Source of the DNA: Karalla daura
Lineage: Eukaryota; Chordata; Actinopteri; Chaetodontiformes; Leiognathidae
Length of the DNA: 64,000 nucleotides
Assembly: GCA_029224185.1 (NCBI GenBank)
Contig: CM055192.1
Span: 17,500,739 to 17,564,738, forward strand
Direction of reading: 5' to 3'
A program made the translations under genes and the position numbers. Every line of letters starts with the position of its first letter. The stretch's first letter is position 1. Below the pieces are notes generated by a model. That model had not been told where the DNA came from. It did no database searches and was given only the letters and a program-made list of their open reading frames with translations. Of this stretch, positions 36,101-48,400 are shown one piece after another.

Positions 36101-39100
36101 GACATCACAGCAGGTGCATGTAACTGATAACAATGGAGAGCAACCAAACTGATATTACCACTTGCAGTGCAACATGTTTGATGGAGAACTTTTATAAAAG
36201 CTCTCATATTAAAGATGTTTGTGTTCCTGCCATGTCACGACAGACTCATCATGGCCTTTCGCCATCGTCCAGCAGGTGAAGAACTTCAGACTGGAAAGAC
36301 TATGTGACCTTGGGGTTGAGACTGTGTCTCAGTTTCTTGATATGTTATATGGAGACTGGATACTGCCCAGGCAAGAGGCCTGTATTTATGACCTTGTTTC
36401 CTTGTGTTGACGCTTGGAGAGCTTGCCAAGTAAACTTCATGCCACTGCTGCTGAGTCTGTTTCCTAGTACTGTTATTGTAAATGAATACAGTCCCTTTCA
36501 GGCCCCAGAGACTTACCACTGATTTTTAATCACAGAAATAAGACTTGTTTTAAGTTCTCTGTTTGATGAGCCATCTACATGCAACTGTTGATGCACATTG
36601 ACTCATTTTCCATGAGTCAAACATTCAACAACACAGTCTCTGAATCGGCTGCTCTGTGAAGAATCAGCAATTTGTTAGCAATGGCAAATTCCCAAACGGT
36701 GGCAATATCTGAAAGATGAATGATATTGAGTCCATTATTATCATTATTTAGGCTGATAAAGCAGTTTAATCTACAGGTTACAATGCTGCCTAGTGCAGCT
36801 CAAAGAGGGGATCGTCGGGATATATTCCAGGAAAAAGAGCCATGGCAATCCCCTGTCACCACCCCAACACTGACAGCTCACGTCTAACTGGGTCAAGCTG
36901 TGATCCATTACTCTTCCCTGCTCCTTGTTGAGGCACTCTCTGCCCAGACCAGAATGGGGCCATTTCTCAGCCCGCGACTTTCAGGTCCAAGACAGACCCA
37001 CTTTTTCCTTGGTTCAGAAATTTGGATAAATAAGAGAACAGTTTCACTGTCACATCATTTCTATAAGTAGAATGGTTCAAGAGGGCACAAAACCAATTCA
37101 CTAAGAGATGGTTTTACTGCATACACAGATCGCATTTGAGGGTTTTTTTTTTTTGAGTCAAAATCAATTTTCTATTTCAGGCATTGGCAAATTCTGGAGT
37201 CTGGATGGATGGATGGATTTCAGCTTGTATATGCCAGTGTATGTGCACATGGCAGTACCAACACTTGTCTTCCTACTTCAAACACTGATAATACTTGTCA
37301 GATTTTTTTTCCAACTGAGATTTTTCAGACCCTGCTGTACTCTTTCCACTATCCATCATTGCTACAGTAATCTATTTGAGAACCCAACCAAACTGTGGCA
37401 AGAGGCTACGTAGAACTTCAGATGGCACAACCCATCAAATCTACTGCTTTAGGGTTATGGTCAGGGTCAGGGTCAGGGTTAGGGTCAGGGTTAGGGTTAA
37501 GGTTAGGGGCTTGTCAGAAACACAATGGAAAATGCTTGCAGCTAATCCACCAAGGTGTGCATTTGTACATGCACGTGTGACTGTGTGTACACATGTACAT
37601 GTCTGAAGAAGTGTGCAGGCTGCACTGCACATTCTCGTCCAGAGAACTGGACTGGATACAGTTTAGTGAAGTTGTTTTTATCTACTTGTCAGGATCAATT
37701 TCCCCCTCTGTGAATGAGCCGAATGACTGCGGGTCTCTGCACCGAAGCCACTCCTGCACCTCAGCTTTGATCTTTGTTTTATTTACGGTCAGGCTGTCAA
37801 TGTCTCATATAAATATAAGTCACACACGCACCAATTCTGGTTCAGCTGTCATCTGTAGAATGGCATGTGATCTATTCTCTGTTCGCCCCAGTTTTACCTC
37901 TGATTTACAAGCTACGTACTTCACTGTGCTCATTCATCACAAACACAGTGAAGATTATCTTTCTGAAGTGTCTTGTTACAGCAGACTGAGGCAAATCTGC
38001 CCCTGAATTTGCAGTTTAGAGACTGGACTTTTAAGAACTGCTTGCAAAAGACAAGACAAAGCCTTTTTTCCTAGATTGCTGGAAAGTGCTCTGACATTAA
38101 TAGAGACGAAATGAAGCAGATGGTTGACCCTGTCCTGACCCATAGAGGCAGAGAGCAAGAGCAGTGTGAGCACAGATCACATATCTCTCTCCTCTTGATG
38201 ATGTCACACTGGACCTTTCCACCGATCAAAGCGGAGCATTACATCACAACAATTCAATGTGCTGGACCGCAGCCTGGGAGCGCACTGCGTGCCAACATGG
38301 ATGGAAAACTTGCAGCCATCACTTTATTATTCGATCGCTCCAACTCATGCCTGGAATGTGTCAAATCAGTGATGAAATCAGACATTGTGTGAGTCTTCAT
38401 AATGCTGGTAAATGTTTGATTACTGCACAATGTTACGAAAGAAAATGTGAGGTCTCTTGGGCCAGAGAGAGAGAGTAAACAAAGAGAATAATTCAACATT
38501 TTGGGAAATGTGCTGATGTCATCCCAGAAGAGTGTTTTCCAAAGTGCTGAGATAATTCTTAAAATGCTGAAAACTGAAAGCTAAGCTATAACTTGCCTTG
38601 TGGTCCATTCAGTTGCGAAAAGAAAAATGTTTCTGTCTGGCATCCAAAATATTAGCTACAAGCAAATTGTTCACTGTTCCAATAAGCTGTAAACAATATT
38701 CACAGATGTAAAATATATTAAAATTCACTATACTACAACACATTTTACAGCTGGGGTCTATAAGGATGTGATGAGTGTGGAATGTAGAAAACCTGTTTCA
38801 TTGTCATGTTTCTCCATACACACTAAATGGGATATGTTGTTTATTTGTCTCAAAACAGTGAAATTACACTTAAATAGTGGTTTAAAATCTCAGATGATTG
38901 TAATTCACAATACATGTTTATGTCCATATTTGCGTATTGTATTACCTTGATTTCATCATAGGCTTTGTCCACCGAGGTCACATCATGGCTGCGATGCTCT
39001 CCAGACGCCCAGTCGTCCTCTGACAGCAGGAACCCACAGGTGAGACAGAACCAGTCCATCCCCTGGAGCTCCGCAGCCAGCCGGGCCAGCTGCTCCTCCT

Positions 39101-42100
39101 CTGCATCAATGATGTCATAGTCGGCCTCAATGAGCTCCTCTTCTGGGGACAGATCCAAGACCTTCTCCTCCTCCTGTTCTTTCTCCTCCATCTCCATCCT
39201 CTCTTCTCCCTCCTGACCAGGTTCAGGCTTCGGTTCCTCTTCATCTCTCTGTGTTTCTGGCTCTGGCAGCTCTTTCACGTCCTGTCTAGATATCACCTCA
39301 TAGTCAAGCTCCTCCACAGTCACCTCTGGGGCTTGAACTGTTGCCTCCTCCACTTTTGGCTCGACTTCCTCCCTGAACACATCAGGCTCTGGACCTGAGT
39401 CCTCTGAAACCAGCTTTGTTTCTGAAGGTTCTTCTAACTTATGCATTTCTGCATTTTGTTCAACATCTGTTGCTTCCAGCTGCACATCTTCTTTCTGTAG
39501 CCCAGATAAATCCTCTTGTGCTGTAAAACTCCTCAGAGGGGAAAAGACACCTGCATCTACTTCAAGGTCATATTTCATCTCTTGCCCGCTGATGCTGGCT
39601 TCCTCTGCTGGAGCAGGAGGAGAGATCCAGTTATCTAACTCATTGTCGACTAGAGCTTCTTCCTTTAGAGCAACCTCTGGTTTTATTTCCACTTGTGGCT
39701 CCACCATTGCTTTCTGATCCGGTGCCTGAGGAGTCTCTGGGTGTATAGTGGCGGTTTCAGGGCCTGTCTGATGCTCACTCGCAGACAAGTCTGACCACTC
39801 ACTGACCTCTATGTCCATCTCTACAGCTTGCCCTTTGGGGACCAGGAGGATTACCTCCTCACCCACATTCACCTTCTCCTGAACGTTGGTCTCTACAGTT
39901 TCTACAGCAGGTGTTTTACCAGGTACTGACTCCTCTTCCTGATGCAGTCTCGATTCACCGAGCTGTTCATTTTCAGTTTTAGTCGTGTCTTCTTCTGGCA
40001 TCACAGGTTTGGCTGCTTCACTTGAGATCTCAATTTTAACAGCTGACTCCTCATCTACTTCAGGAAGAACTTCAGGAGGAACATCAGGAGGCACCAGACT
40101 CTGGACCACAGTTTCCTCTGCCAGAGCCTGATGTTCTTCCTCTCTCTCTCCCACCTCAGCTCCTCTCGCATCCTGGAGATCAATCTGCACCTGGGTTGAG
40201 ATCTCTTTTGCATCTGCTTCGTTTTCAGTCACCTCCACCAGTGCGTGCACTGCAGCATCGCAGTCAGTGATAACCTCTACAGGTGCAGTATCTTCAGGAA
40301 CATCAGGAACAACATCTGCTTGTCCTTTTTCCTCCTGTGGTGCTGGTTCAGCTGATGTCTCTGTCTCAATCGGGGCAGGTGTTTCATGCCCATGGCTCTC
40401 AGGTTCTTCTATCTCAGCTGCAGCCTCAGTTACTGTTTGCTCATCAGTGGCCACTGTGCAGGTGTCAGGAGCTTCCTCCTCACACACACTCTCCCTGGGG
40501 GGCTCTGATAGTATTTCAGACTCTTTGTCAGCAGTTTCCATCACAGGTGTCTCCTGTGATGCAGGAACATCCACCAGAGCTGGTTTGTCTATCTCATTTT
40601 GCATCTGTTCTACAGCTGTTTCAACAATGTGAGTTGTTTCTGGAGGAACGTCACTGTGAAGCTCCTCTTTCACCTCGGTTTTCACCTCCATTTTGTTCTC
40701 TGCACTGTCTTCCTGTGGAGTTCTGGGACGTGATTCCTTAGAGACACCCTCTGTTGAGACACTCTCAGTTTGATCTCCTTTCACCTCATCTTTGCCTTCT
40801 TGATCTTCCTCCAGTTTGGACTCCTGAACCGATTCGTGTGATGCTCCCCTGACAGTCTGCTCTTCATCCAGCACGGAGAGTTGTAATTTGTCTCTCTTCT
40901 CATCTGTTTCCGTTACTATTTCTCCTTTGCCTTCAATCGCTGCAGATTTTAAATCTTCACTTTTTTCCTCCTGTGCTGTCAATTTTTCTGTCTTTGCCAT
41001 GTCCTCATCTTCCTCTTCCTCTCTGACCGCCCTCGTTAAACATCCCGTCATTTCGAACTTGCTCTGTGACCACATCATCCTCCCGTCGCTCCTGTTGTCC
41101 CCTGACTCTGTTTGAACATCAATAGTGGGTGTTTCATCCTTCAGAATAAACTTCTCCAGGTACCCGTCTGCCTCCTCTGAATCAGACAAGCGTCTCTTGT
41201 AGGTTTTATCAGATGCCACACTCTCCGGCTCGGAGCATTCCTCGTCACTCCTCTTCCTCTCGCCAACAGCATCCTCGTACAGGTCCGAGTACATGAAGGA
41301 CATGGCAGTAGGCTCCTCCAGGAGAATGGGGTCGATGATCTTAGGTGGTCCAGGAGAAATATAGATGGGGGTAAGGGTGGTTTCTTCACTTCCGAATAAC
41401 ACTGAACCGCTCTCTTTCCCAGATCTTTGGCTCTCACGTCTCCTCCTCCATGCTCCATCTTCAGATTCATCAGATTCCCTTTGCTGCAGAGCATCTTTGG
41501 GTGCTTCCTCTCCATAGAAGACCTCATCCAGGTGCTCCCCAACTATCTCCACATCTGTAACAAAGACAAATGAGTCCTCTGCTGCAGTGGAGCTGTCTGT
41601 GGTTGCCTCAGTCACAGTTTTCTTTTCCTCCACATGGCTCTTCACTGCAGGCTGTGCCACCCTTTCCTGCAGCTCTGAGGCTTGATCTCCGGGAGACACC
41701 ACATCCACCAGGGTGAACTTCTCAAAGTAGTCTATGTCGCCAGAGCTCTCTTTCTGAGTGGGCGTCTGTCTGAGCTCCGTGTCGGCTGATGGCAGAGGGG
41801 ACTCTTGCTCTGACAGCTGAGGAAACATCAGAATCACAAGTCAAACTTGATTACAAAGCATTTCACTCTGAATGGCTTTAGAAATGAAGAAACATATTAT
41901 TAAAGCAACATAGATATTCTACGTCAGTAAATACCTCTTGTATTTCTCCCTCTTCTGGCTGGACATGGTTCTGTTGCTGTCTCGGGCCATGGTGCTTGCG
42001 AGATCTGATCTTTGGAGTCTGGTCCAAGTAAGACAAATTGTCCTGCAGCTCTGTGCTCTCCTCCTCGTCCACAGTAGGAAGTTTGGACGGGACTCTGATG

Positions 42101-43555
42101 TTGAGAATCTCGTAACCCTCTGAAATCAAACTGAACAGCTGCTGATCCTTGTTTTTCAGTTCTTCCAAATCTGGCTCTGTTTTGGTTTTCTCCTGTTTGA
42201 CGTTGGGCAGTGAAACCTCAGCCATCTCCAGTCTCTCCACTCCCAGGGCCGAGCCAGATCTGGAACTCCCAGGTCGGCTCAGCCTGTCCCCCAACCGGCT
42301 GCTCCTTCCTCCCGACCTCGTCCTCCTGCGGACTATCTTGTCCTCGTCGAAGACGATGGTGATCTTCCCTGCGGCTCCAGAGCCATCCATGCTGGAGGAT
42401 TCAGAGATGGAGCTGGTCTCAGACGCCCAGGGAGTAGAGCAGCGACTGGAGGCCGTCTCCCAGACTATCCCACTGTCCTCGCTCTGAACAGTGACCATGG
42501 AGAAGGAGGGATCCACCATCAGGCACTGGAGCTTGGGCTTCACAGACTGGTCCTGCACAACCTCTCGCAGACTTGAGGAGAAAGGAGTGAACAGAGTTAG
42601 AAGGAGGACAGCAGGCTGTTTTTGGTGTTCACCAGAAGAAGAAGGGCATGACTGAACAGTCTAACTGCAAGTGGAGATCCTTTTGGCACGGACCATGGAA
42701 ATGCAAGCGGAGGACAAACCAATGAATCAACTCAAAACGTATCTGACCAAGACATGCCAGGGGTTGAGACCTCATTCAAGTGTTGCACCTGAGGCGGATC
42801 TCGCGAATCTAAGCTGAAAACACGATAACACCTGCTGATCTGTTCTCAAGATGATAACTCGAGCAGTGTAGATCCCCAGTGTCCCTGGTGCCAGGCTGTC
42901 AATGTGAGCGACGAGCTGAAAAAATAATGATGAAATGGGCTCTGAGCTGTCGAGCCTGATATGAATACAGCTGGCCCAGTGCAGGGTGACAAACGTCATT
43001 CATGTAACTTTAGAGAAGAGAGCCCTGGACTTCCCAGATACGTTCAGCATATCAGTATCCTCTACTATTTATGAAATGGAAAGGATAACTAGAGCACCCG
43101 GTGTGAATAAGACGTTGAATTTGGAATGTGAAAAACACTGCATATTAAAACAGAGCCGCCTTCAGTGCCATGTGGACAGTGCCCAAGTAAAGCTGAGGAA
43201 CAGAACAGACAATTTAGAGCATGTGTAAATTAGAGTGTTGTTTTGTAACACTTGAAGACACACATCTTCCTTCTTGATCCAACTCTCCTCTCTTTTTAAA
43301 GCATATCTTCTACATGATTATCAAAGCAAGGTTTGTCACAGAGTCTATACGATCTCACAGTAAAATCAGGGAAGACAACACTGCCTGCAGATAGAAACGA
43401 GCCACAATGGAGCCGGTTCAGCTCCGGATTGTAAGGCACCTGTTATGCAGCTCCTCCAATTCATCTTCATCGTCCTGGCTGATGGCCTCTGAAGCCTCAC
43501 ACTGAAGCTCCTGCAGCTCTGTCATCTCCGAGTCCAGACCCTCGCACTCCTCCAT
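31917..43555 (-). CDS. cmya5: Cardiomyopathy-associated protein 5 / myospryn (complete, 14 exons, 1730 aa)
   Basis: Exons on the minus strand: 43555-43440, 42571-41935, 41816-38946, 35845-35750, 35628-35410, 35333-35311, 35194-35070, 34679-34545, 33727-33581, 33385-33238, 33001-32868, 32760-32649, 32436-32260, 32169-31917. They total 1731 codons in phase. The N-terminal part has the conserved DPSFSMVTVQSEDSGIVWET block. A 957-codon exon encodes a very acidic, Glu/Val/Pro-rich disordered region. It keeps the block LISEGYEILNI (preceding exon) and the block IIDPILLEEPTAMSF. Next come a degenerate B-box-like CxxC segment (about 1175-1200), a coiled coil (about 1209-1313), two fibronectin type III domains (about 1365-1550) and a B30.2/SPRY domain (about 1551-1730). 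This is the TRIM-like myospryn layout. In mammals it is a striated-muscle protein that binds desmin, dysbindin and the PKA regulatory subunit. Human CMYA5 is about 4069 aa, so this copy lacks most of the central region. Confidence 0.95.
33014..33097. repeat. (CA)42 microsatellite next to a cmya5 acceptor
   Basis: A perfect dinucleotide run. On the minus strand it is (GT)n ending about a dozen bases before the acceptor of the exon that starts at 33001. Confidence 0.97.
34047..34462. mobile_element. hAT-type MITE (non-autonomous DNA transposon), 416 bp
   Basis: The element starts CAGGGGTTCTCAACTGGT and ends in the complement of CAGTGGTTCTCAACTGGT, so its terminal inverted repeats match at 17 of 18 bases. 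It is flanked on both sides by the same 8 bases, GTCTATCT (34039-34046 and 34463-34470). That is the target-site duplication length of hAT elements, and the CAGNGGTTCTCAA end is typical of the Charlie-like hAT branch. It has no transposase open frame. It lies in the cmya5 intron between the exons 34545-34679 and 33581-33727. The intact duplication and well-matched ends suggest a fairly young insertion. Confidence 0.9.
35846..38945 (-). other. cmya5 intron 3
   Basis: This 3.1-kb intron separates the giant acidic exon from the coiled-coil exons. It contains a telomere-like repeat array at 37450-37508 and a short GGAT run at about 37203-37217. No other gene or RNA was recognised. Confidence 0.75.
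37450..37508 (+). repeat. Degenerate telomere-like array (GGGTTA/GGGTCA)
   Basis: About nine six-base units alternate between AGGGTT, AGGGTC and close variants. TTAGGG is the vertebrate telomere unit, so this is a short interstitial telomere-like sequence mixed with a TCAGGG variant. Confidence 0.85.
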
Positions 43556-44340
43556 CTTTTAATATCCTTTTACTCAATTCTTTTCTCTGCGTTTTAAAGT
43601 CCTCTTGATGTTTTCAACCACTCTGATTTCGAAGCCTTGCTCTGCCTGTCGGTGTCATTCTAAGTTGGGAGCTGTCCATATGACTCAGCGGGGGCCAGAA
43701 ATAGTCTGAGTGGGGAATGAAAAGAGGGGAGTGAAGCCAGAGGGCCAAAGCACCGAGAGACGGCAGCTCTGGGCCTTATGGTGGAATCGCTAACGAACAG
43801 ACTCCAGGGGGAGTGTAGGCTTAGAAAAGATGCTCATAAATGTGTGAAAATCTTCTTCATCGTAGCGTGTGTGCGAGTGGCGAACAGCTGAATGAGCCGG
43901 TGTGACTTTAAGATCTAAGTCCCCCTTCGCTAAGTTAAATATAGACTGTGTGCTGAAACAGTATGCCCCGGCCCTCCTGCTGCCGGTGGCAACACTAAAC
44001 AGGGGCCATGCACACACACACACACACACACACATCTGGTAAGTTATCTTCCCACTAGCAATACTGGCACTGTGTAAGAGTAATAAAACTGGGCATAATA
44101 AGGCGTCAAACCACAGAACAAAAACCAATTAACTCAGGCTCTGGCAGAGGAGGATGCAGACAACAGTAGAACTAAAGGCACTTATATCCGAGACTCACCG
44201 GGGCTCGATTTATATCTAAATCCTAAAAGTAACAAGCAGCTGTAAGGCACCTTGATAAAAACAGAACGATGTGGTGGGTTGGTGGTGCAGTGTCCCTACC
44301 CTGGCTGCTGAGAACCAAGCATAAAGCCACATGATGCATT
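43556..44340 (-). promoter_or_regulatory. cmya5: cmya5 upstream region with MEF2 and E-box motifs
   Basis: The interval between the cmya5 start and the tent2 3' end is under 0.8 kb, so it should hold the cmya5 promoter and leader. On the minus strand CTATATTTAA (43944-43935) fits the MEF2 consensus YTAWWWWTAR exactly, 380 bases before the ATG. A CAGCTG E-box, the kind bound by myogenic bHLH factors, lies at 43885-43890. A short (CA)n lies at about 44010-44033. Mammalian CMYA5 is known as an MEF2A target, which fits. Binding here is inference. Confidence 0.55.
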
Positions 44341-44351
44341 AACCTGGTAAG

Positions 44352-44357
44352 TTTATT
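44352..44357 (-). terminator. Polyadenylation signal AATAAA (tent2)
   Basis: TTTATT on the plus strand reads AATAAA on the minus strand, about 1.1 kb after the tent2 stop codon. Confidence 0.6.
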
Positions 44358-45482
44358 GATGAGTCGTATTTACATTCCATAATAGACCAGAATAGAACTT
44401 TGTACCAATGCCACTAATGAACCCCTGTTAGACCACAGTTAAATGTACAATTTTTGGCACGCCTTGCATTGTGTCATCACTCAGTGGGTTCACTTAGAAA
44501 AATACACATTAAAAGCAATCGTACAACTCCAGTTACTTTTTCTTGTTTTTTTTTTAAATTAACATTATGTACAAAAAGTACAAAAAGCCACACAGGAAAC
44601 CTCTAAAAGCAGAAGGGGTGGGGGGAGCACACTTGTGGAACCCTCTCAAATAACTTAGAATTTACTGGCACAAAAACTGGCACTTTTTCCAAAATAAGTC
44701 TATGAACTAAAATAAACTATATAGCTCTGGCAGCAGTTAGGGCAAAAAAAAAAACACTCATCAGGAATAGAACAAATTCCAATATTAGGAGTTTGAGTCT
44801 CTACAAGACCCCGTCAAGGTCACGACACCAAACTAAGCCGTGACTTCATCTCAAAAACAGGAGCTGAGAGAGTTCAACACAACAGTGTCCTCAAAAATCA
44901 CTTAGAAAAATAGAGAAAAAAGAAGAGGTTTTTATGTTACAAGCTTGTCCAAGACAATAAACTGTACATCCTGTACACGTGGCAACAGAAAATCATTGGC
45001 ATCTTCTTAACAGACTTCATGCTGTATGGCTCCAGCAATGTTGACCGAACTAAACATGTAACTATAGGCAATAAATTTGATAGAGACCAGTATCTTCCTC
45101 CCAGGAACCAGTAACCAGTAACAATCTCCAATGACACTAACTATTGTGATCCTGCCCAGTTAGGTCACCACATTGAATTTTCGGAGCTCTCTGGTGTCAC
45201 TGAACAAGTATCGTCTGTCATTATCCATTACAATAATTACATATCACTGATATAAGTCTGCAAAACAGTTTTATATTTCCAAAACATGATGCCACCTATG
45301 GTCTCGGTGTGGCAGAAGCAGCCAGGTCGTTCAGACTCCTGGGGTCTCTCTGGCTGGGAGGTGCAGAGGTAGCAGGTCTCCTCTCTCTGCACGAGTCGAC
45401 AGGTCGGGCTTCGATTCTGGGGACAGGCCTGTTTTGAGGTAGAAGGGTCCCCCCCGTCAGCTTGCCTAATTAGAGGAATCCC
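44358..45482 (-). other. tent2: tent2 3' UTR
   Basis: AT-rich non-coding sequence lies between the tent2 stop codon (45483-45485) and the polyadenylation signal at 44352. No coding signal was seen. Confidence 0.65.
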
Positions 45483-48400
45483 TCATCTTCTGGACGATTC
45501 CTTATTACTGATGCTCCTGACAGGGATGATGGAGTTCAGGTCCTTCCTCTGCTGAAGAACCCGGGACGACTGCACAGACACAGAGATGAAGGATTATGAA
45601 TAACTCATGGCTGGCCCACAGCAGATTGGGGGTGGGGGGGGGGGGTGGGGGGGGGGGGGGTGGGGGGGCAGTGCAAAGGGTTACCAGGAACTGGCATATA
45701 CCTCAACAAACTGAGTTTTGATGGCATCAAACTTGATCTTCTCGTGGACTGCCCTGGCAACGTTGTTTCTTTCAAACGGCTCTGAAACACAAGGGACTGC
45801 TGTCAGGAACACCCCGAATGTGACATTACTGGGAACATTTTTAGCACTGATACTCTAGTTATAGATGGAGGTGGAGAAACACGTACCTTCCACGCATATG
45901 AATTTGTTCCTCCACTCTTTAGAAGCGTTTTTGGGGAAAGTCCTGGCCTCTCGGACAGAGATCACCTGGTAATCCCAACTGAAAAGTAGAAGAGTAAACA
46001 AAAGGCAAGGGGAACACTTAGTGCTTGTCGTGTACTGTCTTTCTTCTACTTTAACAAATTGCTCATGCGTGACCCCTAATACACAAGCACACAGTGCTAC
46101 ACAGTCTGTAGGCACGTGCAGAAGGTGAAGGTGAAGAGACGTCCTTCTCATCCCTCCTTTTACTGAAAGCGTAGCCACAAGGAGAACAGTTCACCCAGGG
46201 CTGAGACCTTCAACCAGTAGCCAAAACAACCCTGAAGAATGGTGCCTCTCACGCAGCATGGACTACATATGAGATCACATTCAGATGTTTACAGCTAACA
46301 TCTGAGCGGGCTATCTCCCTGATCATCTGCTGCAAAAAGCTGTATATTGCATGAGGAAGATGGTATGAACATGTTTTTATGTTAAGGTTTTGTTATGTTT
46401 TTACATGTATATTTCATTTTTTTAAACAAATGAGTCATGAGAAACTTGTACATAAAACATGCAAAACATCGCTGCATGCATGATCTATTTGAGTGTTGAA
46501 AAACTTGCAAGAATGCGCGCATGCCTGTGCTTCAGTTTAACTTTGGGTGGCACGGTAACACACATATGGCAAACACAGGGATCATGGTATGTCATGTTAG
46601 TGCTGCGTAAGGCCAAAGGTCCCAGCTGCTCCTGTCCTTCACCCAGACACATGTAACCAGAGAAGAGGAAACAGGGTGGAGGGAGGAGAGAGACAGGGGC
46701 CTGGTGAGCGAGGAGAGGCTGGCCAGAGAGGCAGGAGGTGAGGAATGGGAGCACAAAAAAAAAAAAAAAAAACAGGCAGGCAGGCGATGGGACAGTGAGT
46801 GCGTCTGAAAAACTAGACCGAGCAATGTGATGGCGTGAGGAAATACCTGAAGTACGTGGCATAGTATTTGAGAAAGCCCAGCAGCAGCTCCCCCAGGGAC
46901 GCCTGGTTCCTGGAGATGTACGGTGGAGCGCATTTGGACCTCTCTGGAACCATGTCAATCTCCATGCAGGGGTCAAAACACTCCTGGAAAAGAGGGCAAA
47001 ACAAGATGTGCATTCATATACCCCGCTAAACCTAAAACTGGATGGAGCTCAGAGGCCCTGCGATCAAACACGTACTGGGTAGTCTCTCTGTAGAGAGGGA
47101 AGGACCGGTTCTTTAAGAGCTGCAAAAAGAAAAATAAACAAACACAATATGTTTTAGAATGACTCACAGGCACAAACACAAGTGAGGCGTTCTGTGAGTG
47201 TGAATGACCGTTACTGACTCTGGAGGTAGTGTAGCGCCATCAGTGCCAGCGTGTAGCTGCTCAACGTTCCTTTGCTGGCGTCGTTGATTTGATAGTGCCG
47301 AGCCCATTTCTTGATCACAAGGATCATGGGTCTTACCCTGAGATCGGCTGAGGAGCACAGGAAAGCACAGCGCGTCAAAACAGCGAGCGATGAGGCGGCG
47401 TTCTCCGTCGAGGGTTGAATCGGAGCAATCTGGGGCTGTTACTGACTTTCTCACCCACCATAGGCATAACTCCTCAGCAGGAATGTGTTTCTGATGCCCA
47501 CCGTGTTGTTGACATTCAGATCGAACTCCAGATCACTGCAGAGCAGTACAGCAGTCTCGTTAGTCAATCTCTCTGACGTGGATGACATTTTAACAACGGG
47601 TTTGAGAGGCTGCTTCCATCCCACCTGTCTTTCTCCCTGAACCTGAGGATCGGCACTTTGGCTCTGATCAGCTGACTCCTCCTTATGTATGCTAAGTGAC
47701 CAAAACAAACATTATGAGACTGGCTTCTGTACATGTGAAAAACTCCTGAGTGGATCTAGACTTTAGCTCCACCTGGTGGAGAATGCAGAGAACATTAGAT
47801 GCAGGGTGAAAAAAACGTCAAAAACCAAGTTAGGCGATATGAAGTCAGTGAGTTTAAAGAACATGATGAGAGTGTTTCTGTTACTCACGCCGTGAGTTGA
47901 ACAACTGTTGTAGGACTGACAATACATGAATGGGATCGACTCTTTTCTGGAAGGAAAAAACAGGCGCATTTAAGAGAAGTTCACAGCAACGATCAAACTT
48001 GCGTCGGCATTGGCAGTGTAAAGTCATGTGAGCGACTCACATGTCCCTTGATGACCAGACACAGATCAGCATCACTGCTCCGGCAGCCGAGTCCATTCAT
48101 GGAGGATCCGGTCAAGTAAAGTCGAGCAGCTGCGGGAAATGCACACCGTGAATAAAAAGAAGTGTAAATCCCAGGATTCAAATCAGAGCGACCACCTTTT
48201 TCCACACACACAAACACACACACCTGGGAACATACGCTGGATGTCCTGCTGGAGCCGCGTCCGGCACATCTCCTTCCATTCCAGGTCGGACGACTTCTGC
48301 TCACACGCCTCAAAAAGCGCCAACATCTGACTACTCAACTGAGGGAAAACACACACACACACACATATACCGAATTAGTCACACACACACGCGCGCACAC

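Noticed and set aside
36000..36530. Open frames in cmya5 intron 3 considered as an extra exon
   Set aside because: The coiled-coil exon at 35750-35845 joins the giant exon in phase and matches the known protein order. The frames have no homology that I recognise.
40267..40741. Open frames of 121 and 152 codons on the plus strand opposite cmya5
   Set aside because: They lie antisense to the 957-codon acidic cmya5 exon. Its Glu/Val-rich codons on the minus strand give Ser/Gln/Leu-rich shadows on the plus strand. No independent support.
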